A stretch of DNA of 46,538 nucleotides from a virus. Location: IMG/VR virus record IMGVR_UViG_3300044467_000165, positions 1 to 46,538 of that record; one strand, written 5' to 3'. The notes under the pieces are model-generated. The model was given only the letters and a program-made list of their open reading frames with translations, had not been told where the DNA came from and searched no databases. A program made the position numbers and the translations under genes. Position 1 is the first letter of the stretch, and each line of letters starts with the position of its first letter. Below, piece after piece: positions 1 to 6,223 of this stretch.

Positions 1-1566
1 CGCGCCGAATTTTGGCGCTTGCTGCTGGAGCGCGCACTGAAACGCATAGAGCGCCGCGCGCTGTCGGTTGCGTCTGGCACGCTGATGCAGTTCGGTTTCA
101 ACGCCCTCACGGGATTCGACTTGCGCCATTTTGCGCAGGTCCATCTTGCCAATACGAATGACGGCAAAGCGAGAGGCGAGTTGCCGTGCCAGCAAAATGT
201 ATTCCTGTTGGCGTGAGGCGATTAAGTGCTCGCGCAGATTTGCTTCGCGATCAAAGTCAAGCTTGTCGACGTGCCGCCAGCCGTTCAGGAATTGCAGCAT
301 CTGCGGCCACCATTGCGCGTATGGCGCCTCACGCCATCGGGTCACGATGGCCGCCAATGAAGCGGCTGCGAACTTGGGGGCTTTTATGAGATTGGTGAGC
401 CGCTCGGCAAAGAGCGCCGGAATATCGGGCGGCCGATCCGGCCATATCGCCCGCAGCGTCGTATGAATTTGATTGAGCGCCAAGTCGCGGCGCTGGCGAA
501 TTGTCTCGACCTCATCCATGCGCCTGAGCCAATCCGTAGGCAAATGGGCATGCTCCACTGCGCCGAGGCCGAAGATGGTGGCAATCCGCAGCCCTTGCGG
601 GACTTGACGGAATCCGAGATTGATCCCGCACACCGTGTTGAGCGCTGAACGCACGGGCGGTTGCGGGGGGATGCGACACAGGAATGACACCATATAGCGC
701 CACGCGGTGCCAACGCGTCGCCGGGTCACCACGGCCTGTTGAATGCGTGCGCATTCAGGCAATGGATAGTCGTAGATGAGAGGCCATGTGAGCATTCTCG
801 GGACGCCGTCTTTCGTGTAAAGAGTCATCGACAGGCGCGGCGTGGATTTGCCGTCACGCCCTGGGACGGGCTGCGGCGATAGATCAATGGCGACCTGTTT
901 ACGGTCGTTGAAAATTTCCTCCGGCGTTGCGCCACCAATGATTTGTACGGTGAAGCGGCCCCCACCCGTGAAGCGACGGAAGCGCAGTTCGGTGCCTTCT
1001 TTCATGGCGCGTGAGCGCGCTACGTCGTAACTGCCCATGACAGCATTGTAGTTGCCCCACCACAGTCCGCTCGCCTTGCGCGCTTGCTTCATAGCCTCGT
1101 AATGCGCGCCTTGCAGGTCTTTCAGCGGCGCATGTACGCGCTCCCGCGCATTGATGCGCGCTGCCTTGCACAGCGCGGCAAGCGGCTGGATTTCCGTGGC
1201 GATCACGCGCAGTTCTTTGTCGATTTCCCCCGTGGCCACGCGCGCTTGGGCTTTCTGACGTAGCAGCTTGCGACTCGCGCGCAGTTCTGTCTGCCGGTCG
1301 CGCAGCTTCGTGAGCTGCTCTTGAAGGGGCGCCACTTCGCCATCTTCACCGACAATGGCGCGATACTCGGCTCGATTCTTGCGCTCCAGTTCCACAAGAT
1401 TGTTCCACAATCGATTCATGAGGAAGAGCTGCTCGTGGCAGTCCTGATCCCAATTAATCGGTTGCAGCAATCCGTATTTGCAGACGGTCAAGGCATGCGC
1501 CTCGGCCGGTTTTACTTCCGCAGCCGCTTCCACTACGTGCTGTTCGGCTATCATAGCAGTCGTCAT
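1..1566 (-). CDS. Cas12-like (type V, Cas12m-like) effector, nuclease-dead, 3' end outside window
   Basis: I translated this frame by hand: 522 codons are open from ATG 1566 to the window edge. Seen: an N-terminal helical region with a predicted coiled coil (about residues 55-150); a segment near 167-210 (LWWGNYNAVM, then FRRFTGGGRF) that resembles the Cas12m region before RuvC as I remember it; a RuvC-I-like motif GINLGFR at 314-320 followed by GLRIAT; a bridge-helix-like stretch with W430, R431 and LREHLIASRQQEY (444-456); and a RuvC-II-like motif AVIRIGKMDL (468-477). Type V effectors have Asp in the first motif (GID) and Glu in the second (hhhED). Here they are N316 and G473, so DNA cleavage is not expected. 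The third Asp and the zinc-ribbon are off the edge. Cas12m is about 600 residues and binds DNA without cutting, which fits. Inferred role: RNA-guided repression. It is the distal gene of the leftward early operon, 49 nt after the previous stop. Alternative: a large dead TnpB-like repressor. Confidence 0.8.
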   Translation of the reverse strand, partial: MTTAMIAEQHVVEAAAEVKPAEAHALTVCKYGLLQPINWDQDCHEQLFLMNRLWNNLVELERKNRAEYRAIVGEDGEVAPLQEQLTKLRDRQTELRASRKLLRQKAQARVATGEIDKELRVIATEIQPLAALCKAARINARERVHAPLKDLQGAHYEAMKQARKASGLWWGNYNAVMGSYDVARSRAMKEGTELRFRRFTGGGRFTVQIIGGATPEEIFNDRKQVAIDLSPQPVPGRDGKSTPRLSMTLYTKDGVPRMLTWPLIYDYPLPECARIQQAVVTRRRVGTAWRYMVSFLCRIPPQPPVRSALNTVCGINLGFRQVPQGLRIATIFGLGAVEHAHLPTDWLRRMDEVETIRQRRDLALNQIHTTLRAIWPDRPPDIPALFAERLTNLIKAPKFAAASLAAIVTRWREAPYAQWWPQMLQFLNGWRHVDKLDFDREANLREHLIASRQQEYILLARQLASRFAVIRIGKMDLRKMAQVESREGVETELHQRARRNRQRAALYAFQCALQQQAPKFGA

Positions 1567-1591
1567 GGTTATTTGACCCTGAAGTGAGGGA

Positions 1592-1607
1592 GCCATGCGC
1601 GCATGGC
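1592..1607. promoter_or_regulatory. 16-bp perfect palindrome upstream of the Cas12-like gene
   Basis: The sequence GCCATGCGCGCATGGC is a perfect inverted repeat in the 49-nt gap between the coiled-coil gene (stop 1616-1618) and the ATG at 1566. It could be an operator or an RNA hairpin in the leader of the Cas12-like gene. There is no T-run, so it is not an intrinsic terminator. Function is unproven. Confidence 0.5.
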
Positions 1608-1615
1608 CTCGTTGA

Positions 1616-1855
1616 TCACGCCGCTTTCGTTTTTGCCTTGGGGGCTTTCGCCGGAATCTCCTCGACGGCTGATTGCTTGATCCAGTCGATGGCCTGCCGA
1701 TACTCGGCCATATCGACTTTGAACTGCGCCTTATTTTGGCGCGTGAGGTCGCCGATTGAGGCATGCTCCGTCTGCAGGCGCTGATAGTCCCTTTCTAGCG
1801 TCTCGATGGCGCGTTTCAGGCCGCGCCGTGTACGCACGTTGTTCTTGATCGTCAT
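1616..1855 (-). CDS. small coiled-coil protein next to the Cas12-like gene
   Basis: 79 residues. The start at 1855 is preceded by a purine-rich GGAAAGGGAAAGAGCC leader. Residues about 8-60 form heptad-rich helix (TLERDYQRLQTEHASIGDL...), and the C-terminal tail is Lys/Ala/Pro-rich. No enzyme motif. It sits directly upstream of the Cas12-like gene in the same direction, so the two are probably co-transcribed. Whether it is a partner of the effector or only a neighbour cannot be told from sequence. I do not recognise a family. Confidence 0.7.
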   Translation of the reverse strand: MTIKNNVRTRRGLKRAIETLERDYQRLQTEHASIGDLTRQNKAQFKVDMAEYRQAIDWIKQSAVEEIPAKAPKAKTKAA

Positions 1856-1884
1856 TGGCTCTTTCCCTTTCCTTGCACTGCCGC

Positions 1885-2268
1885 TCACTCAATCAGTCTC
1901 CACTGGCTCCATTCGGAGCGGTTCGCTTTCACGCGGACATTGCCGCCGCACAATGATTCGCAAGTTTGACCGGTTGCGGCACATTCGCGCAATACGGCCC
2001 AGGCATCCCCGCCACCAAACACGGTATCCGGGTCATGGAATTCCGCAGCGGGGAGCGCTTCCACGGGCAACGCCAGAAACCGCTTCGCAGTGCTTGCCGA
2101 AGCGCTCACGGCAGGCCCGAATCCGCGAATCCCGTGCTGGTCCAGCCAGCGCGAGGTCGAATCATGGTTGCCCGTGAAGACTGCCCGACCGCCGGGTGCG
2201 TTAACGCGGCACGCCTCGCCCGTGACGTGCGCCTCATAGCCTTCGGTGAGTTTGATTTGGTAACTCAT
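1885..2268 (-). CDS. hypothetical phage protein, 127 aa
   Basis: Start at 2268 chosen because its ATG overlaps the stop of the HTH gene upstream (ATGA arrangement), the usual linkage in this operon; the frame stays open further upstream but inside that gene. The protein begins MSYQIKLTEGYEAHV and looks soluble and mixed alpha/beta, with three cysteines near the C-terminus (TGQTCESLCGG). No domain recognised. It is translationally coupled between an XRE-like protein and the coiled-coil/Cas12-like pair. Confidence 0.75.
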   Translation of the reverse strand: MSYQIKLTEGYEAHVTGEACRVNAPGGRAVFTGNHDSTSRWLDQHGIRGFGPAVSASASTAKRFLALPVEALPAAEFHDPDTVFGGGDAWAVLRECAATGQTCESLCGGNVRVKANRSEWSQWRLIE

Positions 2269-2504
2269 GTGTCCTCTTTCGGGAGTTGCTGATGCCACTG
2301 CGCGCGCGCAAGCGCATCGCAGGTGATTCGGGTGAGAAGCCACAACTGTGGCGTGACAGGATGTCGGCCGCGCTCGTATTTCTTGACGCGGTCAACGGTG
2401 GTCATGAGGAGTCGTGCAAGCTGCGCCTGGGAAAGTCCCGCGCGCGTGCGCAGCTCCCGGAATTCATCCGGTGTCGGGACAATGGGCTCCAGCGTGAAGG
2501 TCAC
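2265..2504 (-). CDS. XRE/Cro-type helix-turn-helix protein
   Basis: 79 residues from a GTG start at 2504 that overlaps the previous stop (GTGA). Residues about 14-45 (FRELRTRAGLSQAQLARLL followed by TTVDRVKKYERGRH) match the classic HTH of the XRE/lambda-Cro fold: helix 2 LSQAQLARLL, turn, recognition helix TVDRVKKYE. Probable DNA-binding regulator of this operon or of the host. The stop overlaps the start of the 127-aa gene. Confidence 0.8.
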   Translation of the reverse strand: MTFTLEPIVPTPDEFRELRTRAGLSQAQLARLLMTTVDRVKKYERGRHPVTPQLWLLTRITCDALARAQWHQQLPKEDT

Positions 2505-2686
2505 GTGGAACGTTCCGGTTCATCGGGCTTGTAGGCCTTGAACGCGGCCCATGCATCGGCCGGAATCGCTGAACCTGCGCGGCGCAACCATTCCGCGCGC
2601 TCGCGCTCGGTGAGTCTGTTCCACCATGTCATGCCAAGAGCCGCATCATTGACCGACCCGTTTCCGCTGTGACGAGTGTCGCTCAT
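2501..2686 (-). CDS. hypothetical protein, 61 aa
   Basis: Begins MSDTRHSGNG at 2686. Its ATG overlaps the stop of the preceding small gene (ATGA) and its stop overlaps the GTG of the HTH gene. Tryptophan-rich helical core (MTWWNRLTERERAEWLRRAG), then AAFKAYKP. No family recognised. Tight coupling on both sides supports it as a real gene. Confidence 0.65.
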   Translation of the reverse strand: MSDTRHSGNGSVNDAALGMTWWNRLTERERAEWLRRAGSAIPADAWAAFKAYKPDEPERST

Positions 2687-2853
2687 CGCCGCATGTCGTC
2701 GCGCGCAGCTTGGATTCGGGTGTGGCACTCTAAGATGACTGCTTCTAGCAGCTCAACCCACTGAGATAATGGCATTGGTGGCGCGCCCTCGCGGTCGATC
2801 ACTTCCATGATCCGTTGCGAGCTGTCTTCTACTCCAATGACTGGGCGGTTCAT
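2683..2853 (-). CDS. hypothetical protein, 56 aa
   Basis: A short frame starting MNRPVIGVED and ending at 2683 with an ATGA overlap into the next gene; its own ATG overlaps the stop of the gene upstream. It has a helical middle (PLSQWVELLEAVILECHTRIQ). No function recognised. Supported by overlaps on both ends and natural amino-acid composition. Confidence 0.6.
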   Translation of the reverse strand: MNRPVIGVEDSSQRIMEVIDREGAPPMPLSQWVELLEAVILECHTRIQAARDDMRR

Positions 2854-3008
2854 GACAGCGCCACCTCGATCTGACGGAATTCCTTCGCGAGTGCTTGCAC
2901 TTCGTCGTGGTCAAGCTGGTCGCCAGTGGTCCACCCCATCGCGGCCTGTTCGGTGAGAATTGCTTCGCGGCGGGCGTATAGCGCGCCGATTTCCTGGGAT
3001 GTGATCAT
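2850..3008 (-). CDS. hypothetical helical protein, 52 aa
   Basis: Start at 3008 (MITSQEIGAL) chosen because of a good leader GAGGTGAAAGC 5' of the ATG. The frame is also open to an ATG at 3083 (77 aa) that overlaps the previous stop. The leader and first codons closely match those of the gene starting at 3573 (GAGGTGAAAGCATGA, then ACATCCCA after a 2-nt difference), suggesting duplicated 5' ends. Mostly one long charged helix (EVQALAKEFRQIEVALS). Confidence 0.65.
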   Translation of the reverse strand: MITSQEIGALYARREAILTEQAAMGWTTGDQLDHDEVQALAKEFRQIEVALS

Positions 3009-3079
3009 GCTTTCACCTCGTAGTCGCGTGTAATCGGCATTCCGGAGCGTTCGTGGCGCGCTGTTTTCTTGTCTGGTGC

Positions 3080-3301
3080 TCATATTTTGAGCCCTCTAAG
3101 GGTTCGGAGGGTGCGAATCGCCCACGTATACGCGCACGACTGTTTGCAAAAAAAGTCGTCAGCGAATCGTCCATAGGTGCCACCGTATCGGGCTCGCATC
3201 AGCGGTGATGCTTTGCGAAGCTCGCGGTTACAGTTCTGACAGCGGGGCCGTATGTCGAGACTTACCGATTTCGTCGTTTCTTGTCCCGTGACCCCGCTCA
3301 C
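3080..3301 (-). CDS. small zinc-finger-like protein
   Basis: 73 residues from a GTG start overlapping the previous stop (GTGA). Two Cys pairs, CQNC and CKQSC, about 29 residues apart, suggest a treble-clef or zinc-ribbon fold. The rest is Arg-rich. Possibly binds nucleic acid. No closer family named. Confidence 0.7.
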   Translation of the reverse strand: MSGVTGQETTKSVSLDIRPRCQNCNRELRKASPLMRARYGGTYGRFADDFFCKQSCAYTWAIRTLRTLRGLKI

Positions 3302-3573
3302 GACCGACCCTCCGCTTTGGCGATGGCATCGCGAAGAGCGATGACGGCATCGACCGAAGCCTTGCTGTCACGTGCGGCGAGCATCGCCTTGGCGCCCGCG
3401 AGCAGATCGGGAGCGGCGGCGCACAGGTGAGCATCCGCAGGCAGCATTTCGAGCGACGTATACATGTCGTCGACACCGAACTGAACGCATTGGTACTCGG
3501 TAGGATGGCCGTGCTGGGGCGGAATGACCTTCCACGGTCCTGGCGAGTGCAACAGTTTTTCTTGGGATGTCAT
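3298..3573 (-). CDS. conserved phage protein, HTPGPW...AAPDLL type
   Basis: 91 residues. It has the two hallmarks of a small-protein family widespread in phages and prophages, as I remember it: an N-terminal HSPGPWKV segment and a central DAHLCAAAPDLLAGAKAMLA helix, ending AIAKAEGR. Function unknown. Strong leader GAGGTGAAAGC before ATG 3573, which overlaps the previous stop (ATGA). Confidence 0.85.
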   Translation of the reverse strand: MTSQEKLLHSPGPWKVIPPQHGHPTEYQCVQFGVDDMYTSLEMLPADAHLCAAAPDLLAGAKAMLAARDSKASVDAVIALRDAIAKAEGRS

Positions 3574-3773
3574 GCTTTCACCTCAATGAGCTGCATCGGT
3601 CCTTCCGATAGATTCGGCTGACACGCTTCGCTATAAGGAACGAAGCCTCGTTCTCTGAGATGCCGCTCAAGTGCGCGTGTCAGCTCGGCGCTGGAGAAAC
3701 AGAGATAAGAGAAACGGGGCGCCGTGTTCAGCGCCGTGAGCGCATGAATGATCAGTTTATCCGTGGTATCCAT
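3570..3773 (-). CDS. hypothetical protein, 67 aa
   Basis: Begins MDTTDKLIIH at 3773 behind a CAGGGAACTGCA leader. It is the first gene after hairpin element E1. Mixed helical/strand composition, no motif recognised. Its stop overlaps the next start (ATGA). Confidence 0.65.
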   Translation of the reverse strand: MDTTDKLIIHALTALNTAPRFSYLCFSSAELTRALERHLRERGFVPYSEACQPNLSEGPMQLIEVKA

Positions 3774-3783
3774 TGCAGTTCCC

Positions 3784-3835
3784 TGTGGTGGCGATCAATC
3801 GTGCGCCCCATGTGGGGGCGCACTGGTGAGCGTCA
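3784..3835 (-). repeat. inter-gene hairpin element E1
   Basis: Read on the minus strand: constant 5' flank (TGACGCTCACCAG), variable stem GTGCGCCCC/GGGGCGCAC with a 5-nt loop, constant 3' flank (GATTGATCGCCACCACA). The family consensus is TGACGCTCAACAG, then 8-9 bp stem, then CGATTGAACGCCACCACA. TCAA/TTGA of the two flanks pair as a lower stem. In E1 the upstream gene stops at 3915 rather than in the element. Confidence 0.9.
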
Positions 3836-3914
3836 ACCAAGGCGCGCAAGCTCAACGCGGGCACGTTGTCTTAACCACTCCGAAGGGGCCTTGCGAGAAG
3901 CCCCGACCGGCTGG
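3836..3914 (-). other. possible gene relic with hairpin
   Basis: 79 nt between the stop of the 118-aa gene and E1. In one frame it reads protein-like for about 28 codons (ending SEWLRQRARVELARLG) and stops exactly at the element's TGA, as intact genes here do, but it has no start codon. It also holds a 7-bp hairpin (GGGGCTT/AGGCCCC). Probably the 3' remnant of a deleted gene. Confidence 0.35.
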
Positions 3915-4271
3915 CTACTCTAGCTTTACCGCAGGCAGGTCGGCGATGCAGCCATCGATGCAGTCAACGCATCCGGCAGCGGTGCCAACTCGACGGATGG
4001 CGTCCGGGATGCTCTCGTCTGCCGTGAGCAAAGCCCCCGCACGTCGTCCATGCTCGTTCTGCCAATTGCTGCCATAGATCGCATACACGATAGCGCGGCC
4101 GTCCTCGTGCTGGCGCACGCGGATCGACCATGTGCGATTGGCTTGATGTTCGTGCTGACCACCGTCATGGGTCTTAGCCGAGGCGATCAGCGGCCACTGA
4201 TCATCGCGGATTTTCACGGGCGCCCTATCGGTCAGTATGATGGTGCAAGTCTTGGTTTCGGTGGTCGTCAT
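3915..4271 (-). CDS. hypothetical protein, 118 aa
   Basis: Start at 4271 (MTTTETKTCT) chosen for the AGG 9 nt upstream. An earlier ATG at 4280, and another near 4310 behind GAGGGCTGT, are possible. Body looks like a small beta-rich phage protein (TWSIRVRQHEDGRAIVYAIYGSNWQ), and the C-terminus contains CVDCIDGC. Stops with TAG. No family named. Confidence 0.65.
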   Translation of the reverse strand: MTTTETKTCTIILTDRAPVKIRDDQWPLIASAKTHDGGQHEHQANRTWSIRVRQHEDGRAIVYAIYGSNWQNEHGRRAGALLTADESIPDAIRRVGTAAGCVDCIDGCIADLPAVKLE

Positions 4272-4331
4272 GGTTGTCATCCTGTAATCGGTGCTGGAAT
4301 TTGTACCCTTATTCTTCATACAGCCCTCGTC

Positions 4332-4408
4332 TGTGGTGAGCGTCACGCCCTTTTCGCCGGCACGGGGTCCTTCTATGGCACGCAGTGCGTGCCATCTGTT
4401 GAGCGTCA
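4332..4408 (-). repeat. inter-gene hairpin element E2 (rearranged copy)
   Basis: The 5' half is canonical: its TGA is the stop codon of the upstream gene, and the stem GATGGCACGC/GCGTGCCAT is intact. The 3' flank is replaced by about 40 nt with a GC-rich hairpin ending GTGACGCTCACCACAG. It looks like a chimera of two elements. Confidence 0.75.
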
Positions 4409-4678
4409 TCGTGCATAAGGCTTGTCTAGCCATTGGCCTAGCGGCCATGTCTGGCCCGTGGTGTAGCAAATGGCCTGATGCGTTCCCATGAGGGCGGTGT
4501 GCTTTTCCTCCCCAGGGAAAAGCGTGTTTTCATACCATTCCGCGTCGCTGCGGAACTGCGGCGCGTAATACCCAGAGCGGGACCGCTCACGTGACCATGA
4601 CGGCACATGTTCCATTGTGAAACGGTGCACGTATTGCGCGCACGCTTCGGCTAGTGTCGGCCGTTTTTCTTTTGCCAT
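4406..4678 (-). CDS. hypothetical protein, 90 aa
   Basis: Start at 4678 (MAKEKRPTLA) fixed by the leader GAGGGTCAAGACAATG, also found before the genes at 6823 and 7121. Aromatic- and His-rich, soluble. The stop TGA is the first codon of element E2. No family recognised. Confidence 0.7.
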   Translation of the reverse strand: MAKEKRPTLAEACAQYVHRFTMEHVPSWSRERSRSGYYAPQFRSDAEWYENTLFPGEEKHTALMGTHQAICYTTGQTWPLGQWLDKPYAR

Positions 4679-4694
4679 TGTCTTGACCCTCATG

Positions 4695-4745
4695 TGTGGT
4701 GGCGTTCAATCGGATGTCCTGATGTGGGCGCCCTGTTGAATGTCA
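4695..4745 (-). repeat. inter-gene hairpin element E3 (weak stem)
   Basis: Both flanks are conserved (TGACATTCAACAG and CGATTGAACGCCACCACA), but the upper stem GGGCGCCC/GGACATCC has two mismatches. The upstream gene stops 12 nt before the element's TGA, in the same frame, as if an earlier stop had arisen. Confidence 0.8.
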
Positions 4746-4757
4746 CTCCATTGCGGG

Positions 4758-5060
4758 TCATTCATGACGGCGCCCCCTGTACGTATGCTCCGGCGCGACG
4801 AATATCCATTCAATTGCGGACCACACCGCGAAGTAACACGGGCGCCCCTGGTAGGTCCCCTTGCGATAGGCCACGTGATAGTCGCGTTGCAGGTGAAGCC
4901 CAGGCTCACCGCCGACTGAATAACCACGCGCCCGCGCCCATACTTGCCAGTCGCAACGTCTTTTGAACGTCGCGATAGACACGGCGCGCGCCGTGTCTAT
5001 CATCGCTGTGATCGACTCCCCGTCAGAGTTAACGCAGCACGTCAGATACTGGAATTTCAT
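4758..5060 (-). CDS. hypothetical protein, 100 aa
   Basis: Begins MKFQYLTCCV at 5060 directly after element E4. Mixed alpha/beta sequence with many aromatics near the C-terminus (YFAVWSAIEWIFVAPE). It stops at 4758 in the frame whose next TGA is the element E3 stop, so the last five codons may have been lost by mutation. No family recognised. Confidence 0.7.
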   Translation of the reverse strand: MKFQYLTCCVNSDGESITAMIDTARAVSIATFKRRCDWQVWARARGYSVGGEPGLHLQRDYHVAYRKGTYQGRPCYFAVWSAIEWIFVAPEHTYRGRRHE

Positions 5061-5073
5061 TGCCTTGGCCCTA

Positions 5074-5124
5074 TGTGGTGGCGATCAATCGATGGCCCGC
5101 GCACGGGCCATCTGTTGAGCGTCA
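5074..5124 (-). repeat. inter-gene hairpin element E4
   Basis: Canonical copy. Its TGA is the stop of the 57-aa gene (5122-5124). Stem GATGGCCCG/CGGGCCATC with loop TGCG; 3' flank GATTGATCGCCACCACA. Confidence 0.9.
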
Positions 5125-5295
5125 ACCAGCCTGCCGCTGCAAGAGCGCGGGCACAGACGGGACGGCACCGCACATCTTTGCGTAGCGAATCCATGCCGCC
5201 ATGACGGCTGCGTGATTGTCCAGTGGGTTGACTCCCTCACGTGCGGCTATTTTCATCGCAATGCGAACCGGGACGAGTGCGTGCTTTTGGCTCAT
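5122..5295 (-). CDS. hypothetical protein, 57 aa
   Basis: Start at 5295 (MSQKHALVPV) has AAGGA 8 nt upstream. Helical (RIAMKIAAREGVNPLDNHAAVMAAW). Stop is shared with element E4. No family recognised. Confidence 0.65.
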   Translation of the reverse strand: MSQKHALVPVRIAMKIAAREGVNPLDNHAAVMAAWIRYAKMCGAVPSVPALLQRQAG

Positions 5296-5311
5296 ACGTG
5301 CATTCCTTTGA

Positions 5312-5362
5312 GTGGTGGCGTTCAATCGTGCGCCCCCGCATGGGGCGCACTGGTGAATGTCA
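5312..5362 (-). repeat. inter-gene hairpin element E5
   Basis: Canonical copy with the same upper stem as E1 (GTGCGCCCC/GGGGCGCAC) but a different loop. Its TGA (5360-5362) is the stop of the 114-aa gene. Confidence 0.9.
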
Positions 5363-5704
5363 CGGCTTGATAAGACCGAGCATCGCCTCAGACAAATTGC
5401 CGTCGTCAGTGAAGACGCGAAACTCTTCCATGTCTTTGGATGAGATGCAAAGCGGCCACGGTTCTCGGCTATTCATCGGCCGGCGAAGGTAGTAGAGCTT
5501 TTCGTGAATGCGCAGCTCCACATTGAGCACGGTAAGCGTGCCGTCGTCGCTGTCCTGCGCAATCTCGAATGCGTCGCCGTCATGCGCAATTTCCACACAT
5601 CGGAAGCGCTCCGTTTCAATCCACAGGCGGCCCATGCATTTTAGCAGGTTGCCTTCGTTGAATAGATCGCGCGGGATCACGCGTAAATAGTTCGGCTCAT
5701 TCAT
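5360..5704 (-). CDS. hypothetical protein, 114 aa
   Basis: Start at 5704 (MNEPNYLRVI) because the ATG overlaps the stop of the gene upstream (ATGA). Here there is no hairpin between the two genes. Beta-rich pattern (CVEIAHDGDAFEIAQDSDDG...). Ends in the TGA of element E5. No family recognised. Confidence 0.7.
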   Translation of the reverse strand: MNEPNYLRVIPRDLFNEGNLLKCMGRLWIETERFRCVEIAHDGDAFEIAQDSDDGTLTVLNVELRIHEKLYYLRRPMNSREPWPLCISSKDMEEFRVFTDDGNLSEAMLGLIKP

Positions 5705-5910
5705 GACTGCGCCTCTAATTCGTGGAACGTTTGGCCGTGCACGCTGCGGTCTTTCCCTTTGTTTTCCGCCTCGCATCGGCGCTTGGCTTCGTCATATGAA
5801 AGGCCGCGCACTACCGTGCGTTTCGGGGCGCCGCCATACGGCTCCCAGCCCTGCGGATAAGCAGGGTTGCGCTTCCACGGTCGGCCCGTGAATACGCGAT
5901 ACTTCGTCAT
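5701..5910 (-). CDS. hypothetical protein, 69 aa
   Basis: Begins MTKYRVFTGR at 5910 with GAGGG 7 nt upstream, immediately after element E6. Basic, with YDEAKRRCEAENKGK helix. Overlaps the next gene by ATGA. Function unknown. Confidence 0.7.
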   Translation of the reverse strand: MTKYRVFTGRPWKRNPAYPQGWEPYGGAPKRTVVRGLSYDEAKRRCEAENKGKDRSVHGQTFHELEAQS

Positions 5911-5925
5911 GCTGTGACCCTCTTC

Positions 5926-5976
5926 TGTGGTGGCGTTCAATCGTGCGGCCTATCAAGGCCGCACTGTTGAGCGTCA
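5926..5976 (-). repeat. inter-gene hairpin element E6
   Basis: Canonical flanks with a distinct stem, GTGCGGCCT/AGGCCGCAC, loop TGAT. The upstream gene ends with TAG 4 nt before the element's TGA. Confidence 0.9.
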
Positions 5977-5980
5977 CGGA

Positions 5981-6154
5981 CTAGAAGCGCGCGCCGCTGG
6001 CGTTAAGGCGAGCAAGGTGCGCGAAGTACATTCCAGACTGGAGATGCGGGAATTTTTCATAGTCGCGCACTGGCGGACGCGGACAATTCATTTCGACGTC
6101 AATCACGCACCCTTCAGTGCGGCAAATGGCTGCCCATATTTGCAATCCCATCAT
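5981..6154 (-). CDS. hypothetical protein, 57 aa
   Basis: Begins MMGLQIWAAI behind AGGGGGACTGCATC, between elements E6 and E7, and ends TAG. Composition is natural (VIDVEMNCPRPPVRDYEKFP). The position, filling exactly the space between two elements, supports it. No family recognised. Confidence 0.65.
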   Translation of the reverse strand: MMGLQIWAAICRTEGCVIDVEMNCPRPPVRDYEKFPHLQSGMYFAHLARLNASGARF

Positions 6155-6172
6155 GATGCAGTCCCCCTGTTA

Positions 6173-6223
6173 TGTGGTGGCTCTCAATCGATGGCCCGTG
6201 CTCGGGCCATCTGGTGAGTGTCA
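6173..6223 (-). repeat. inter-gene hairpin element E7
   Basis: Stem GATGGCCCG/CGGGCCATC with loop AGCA; 3' flank is the variant GATTGAGAGCCACCACA. Its TGA is the stop of the 200-aa gene. Confidence 0.9.

Noticed and set aside
384-1397. Several short minus- and plus-strand frames in the first 1.4 kb
   Set aside because: They are alternative frames of the 522-codon Cas12-like frame, which runs off the left edge of the window.
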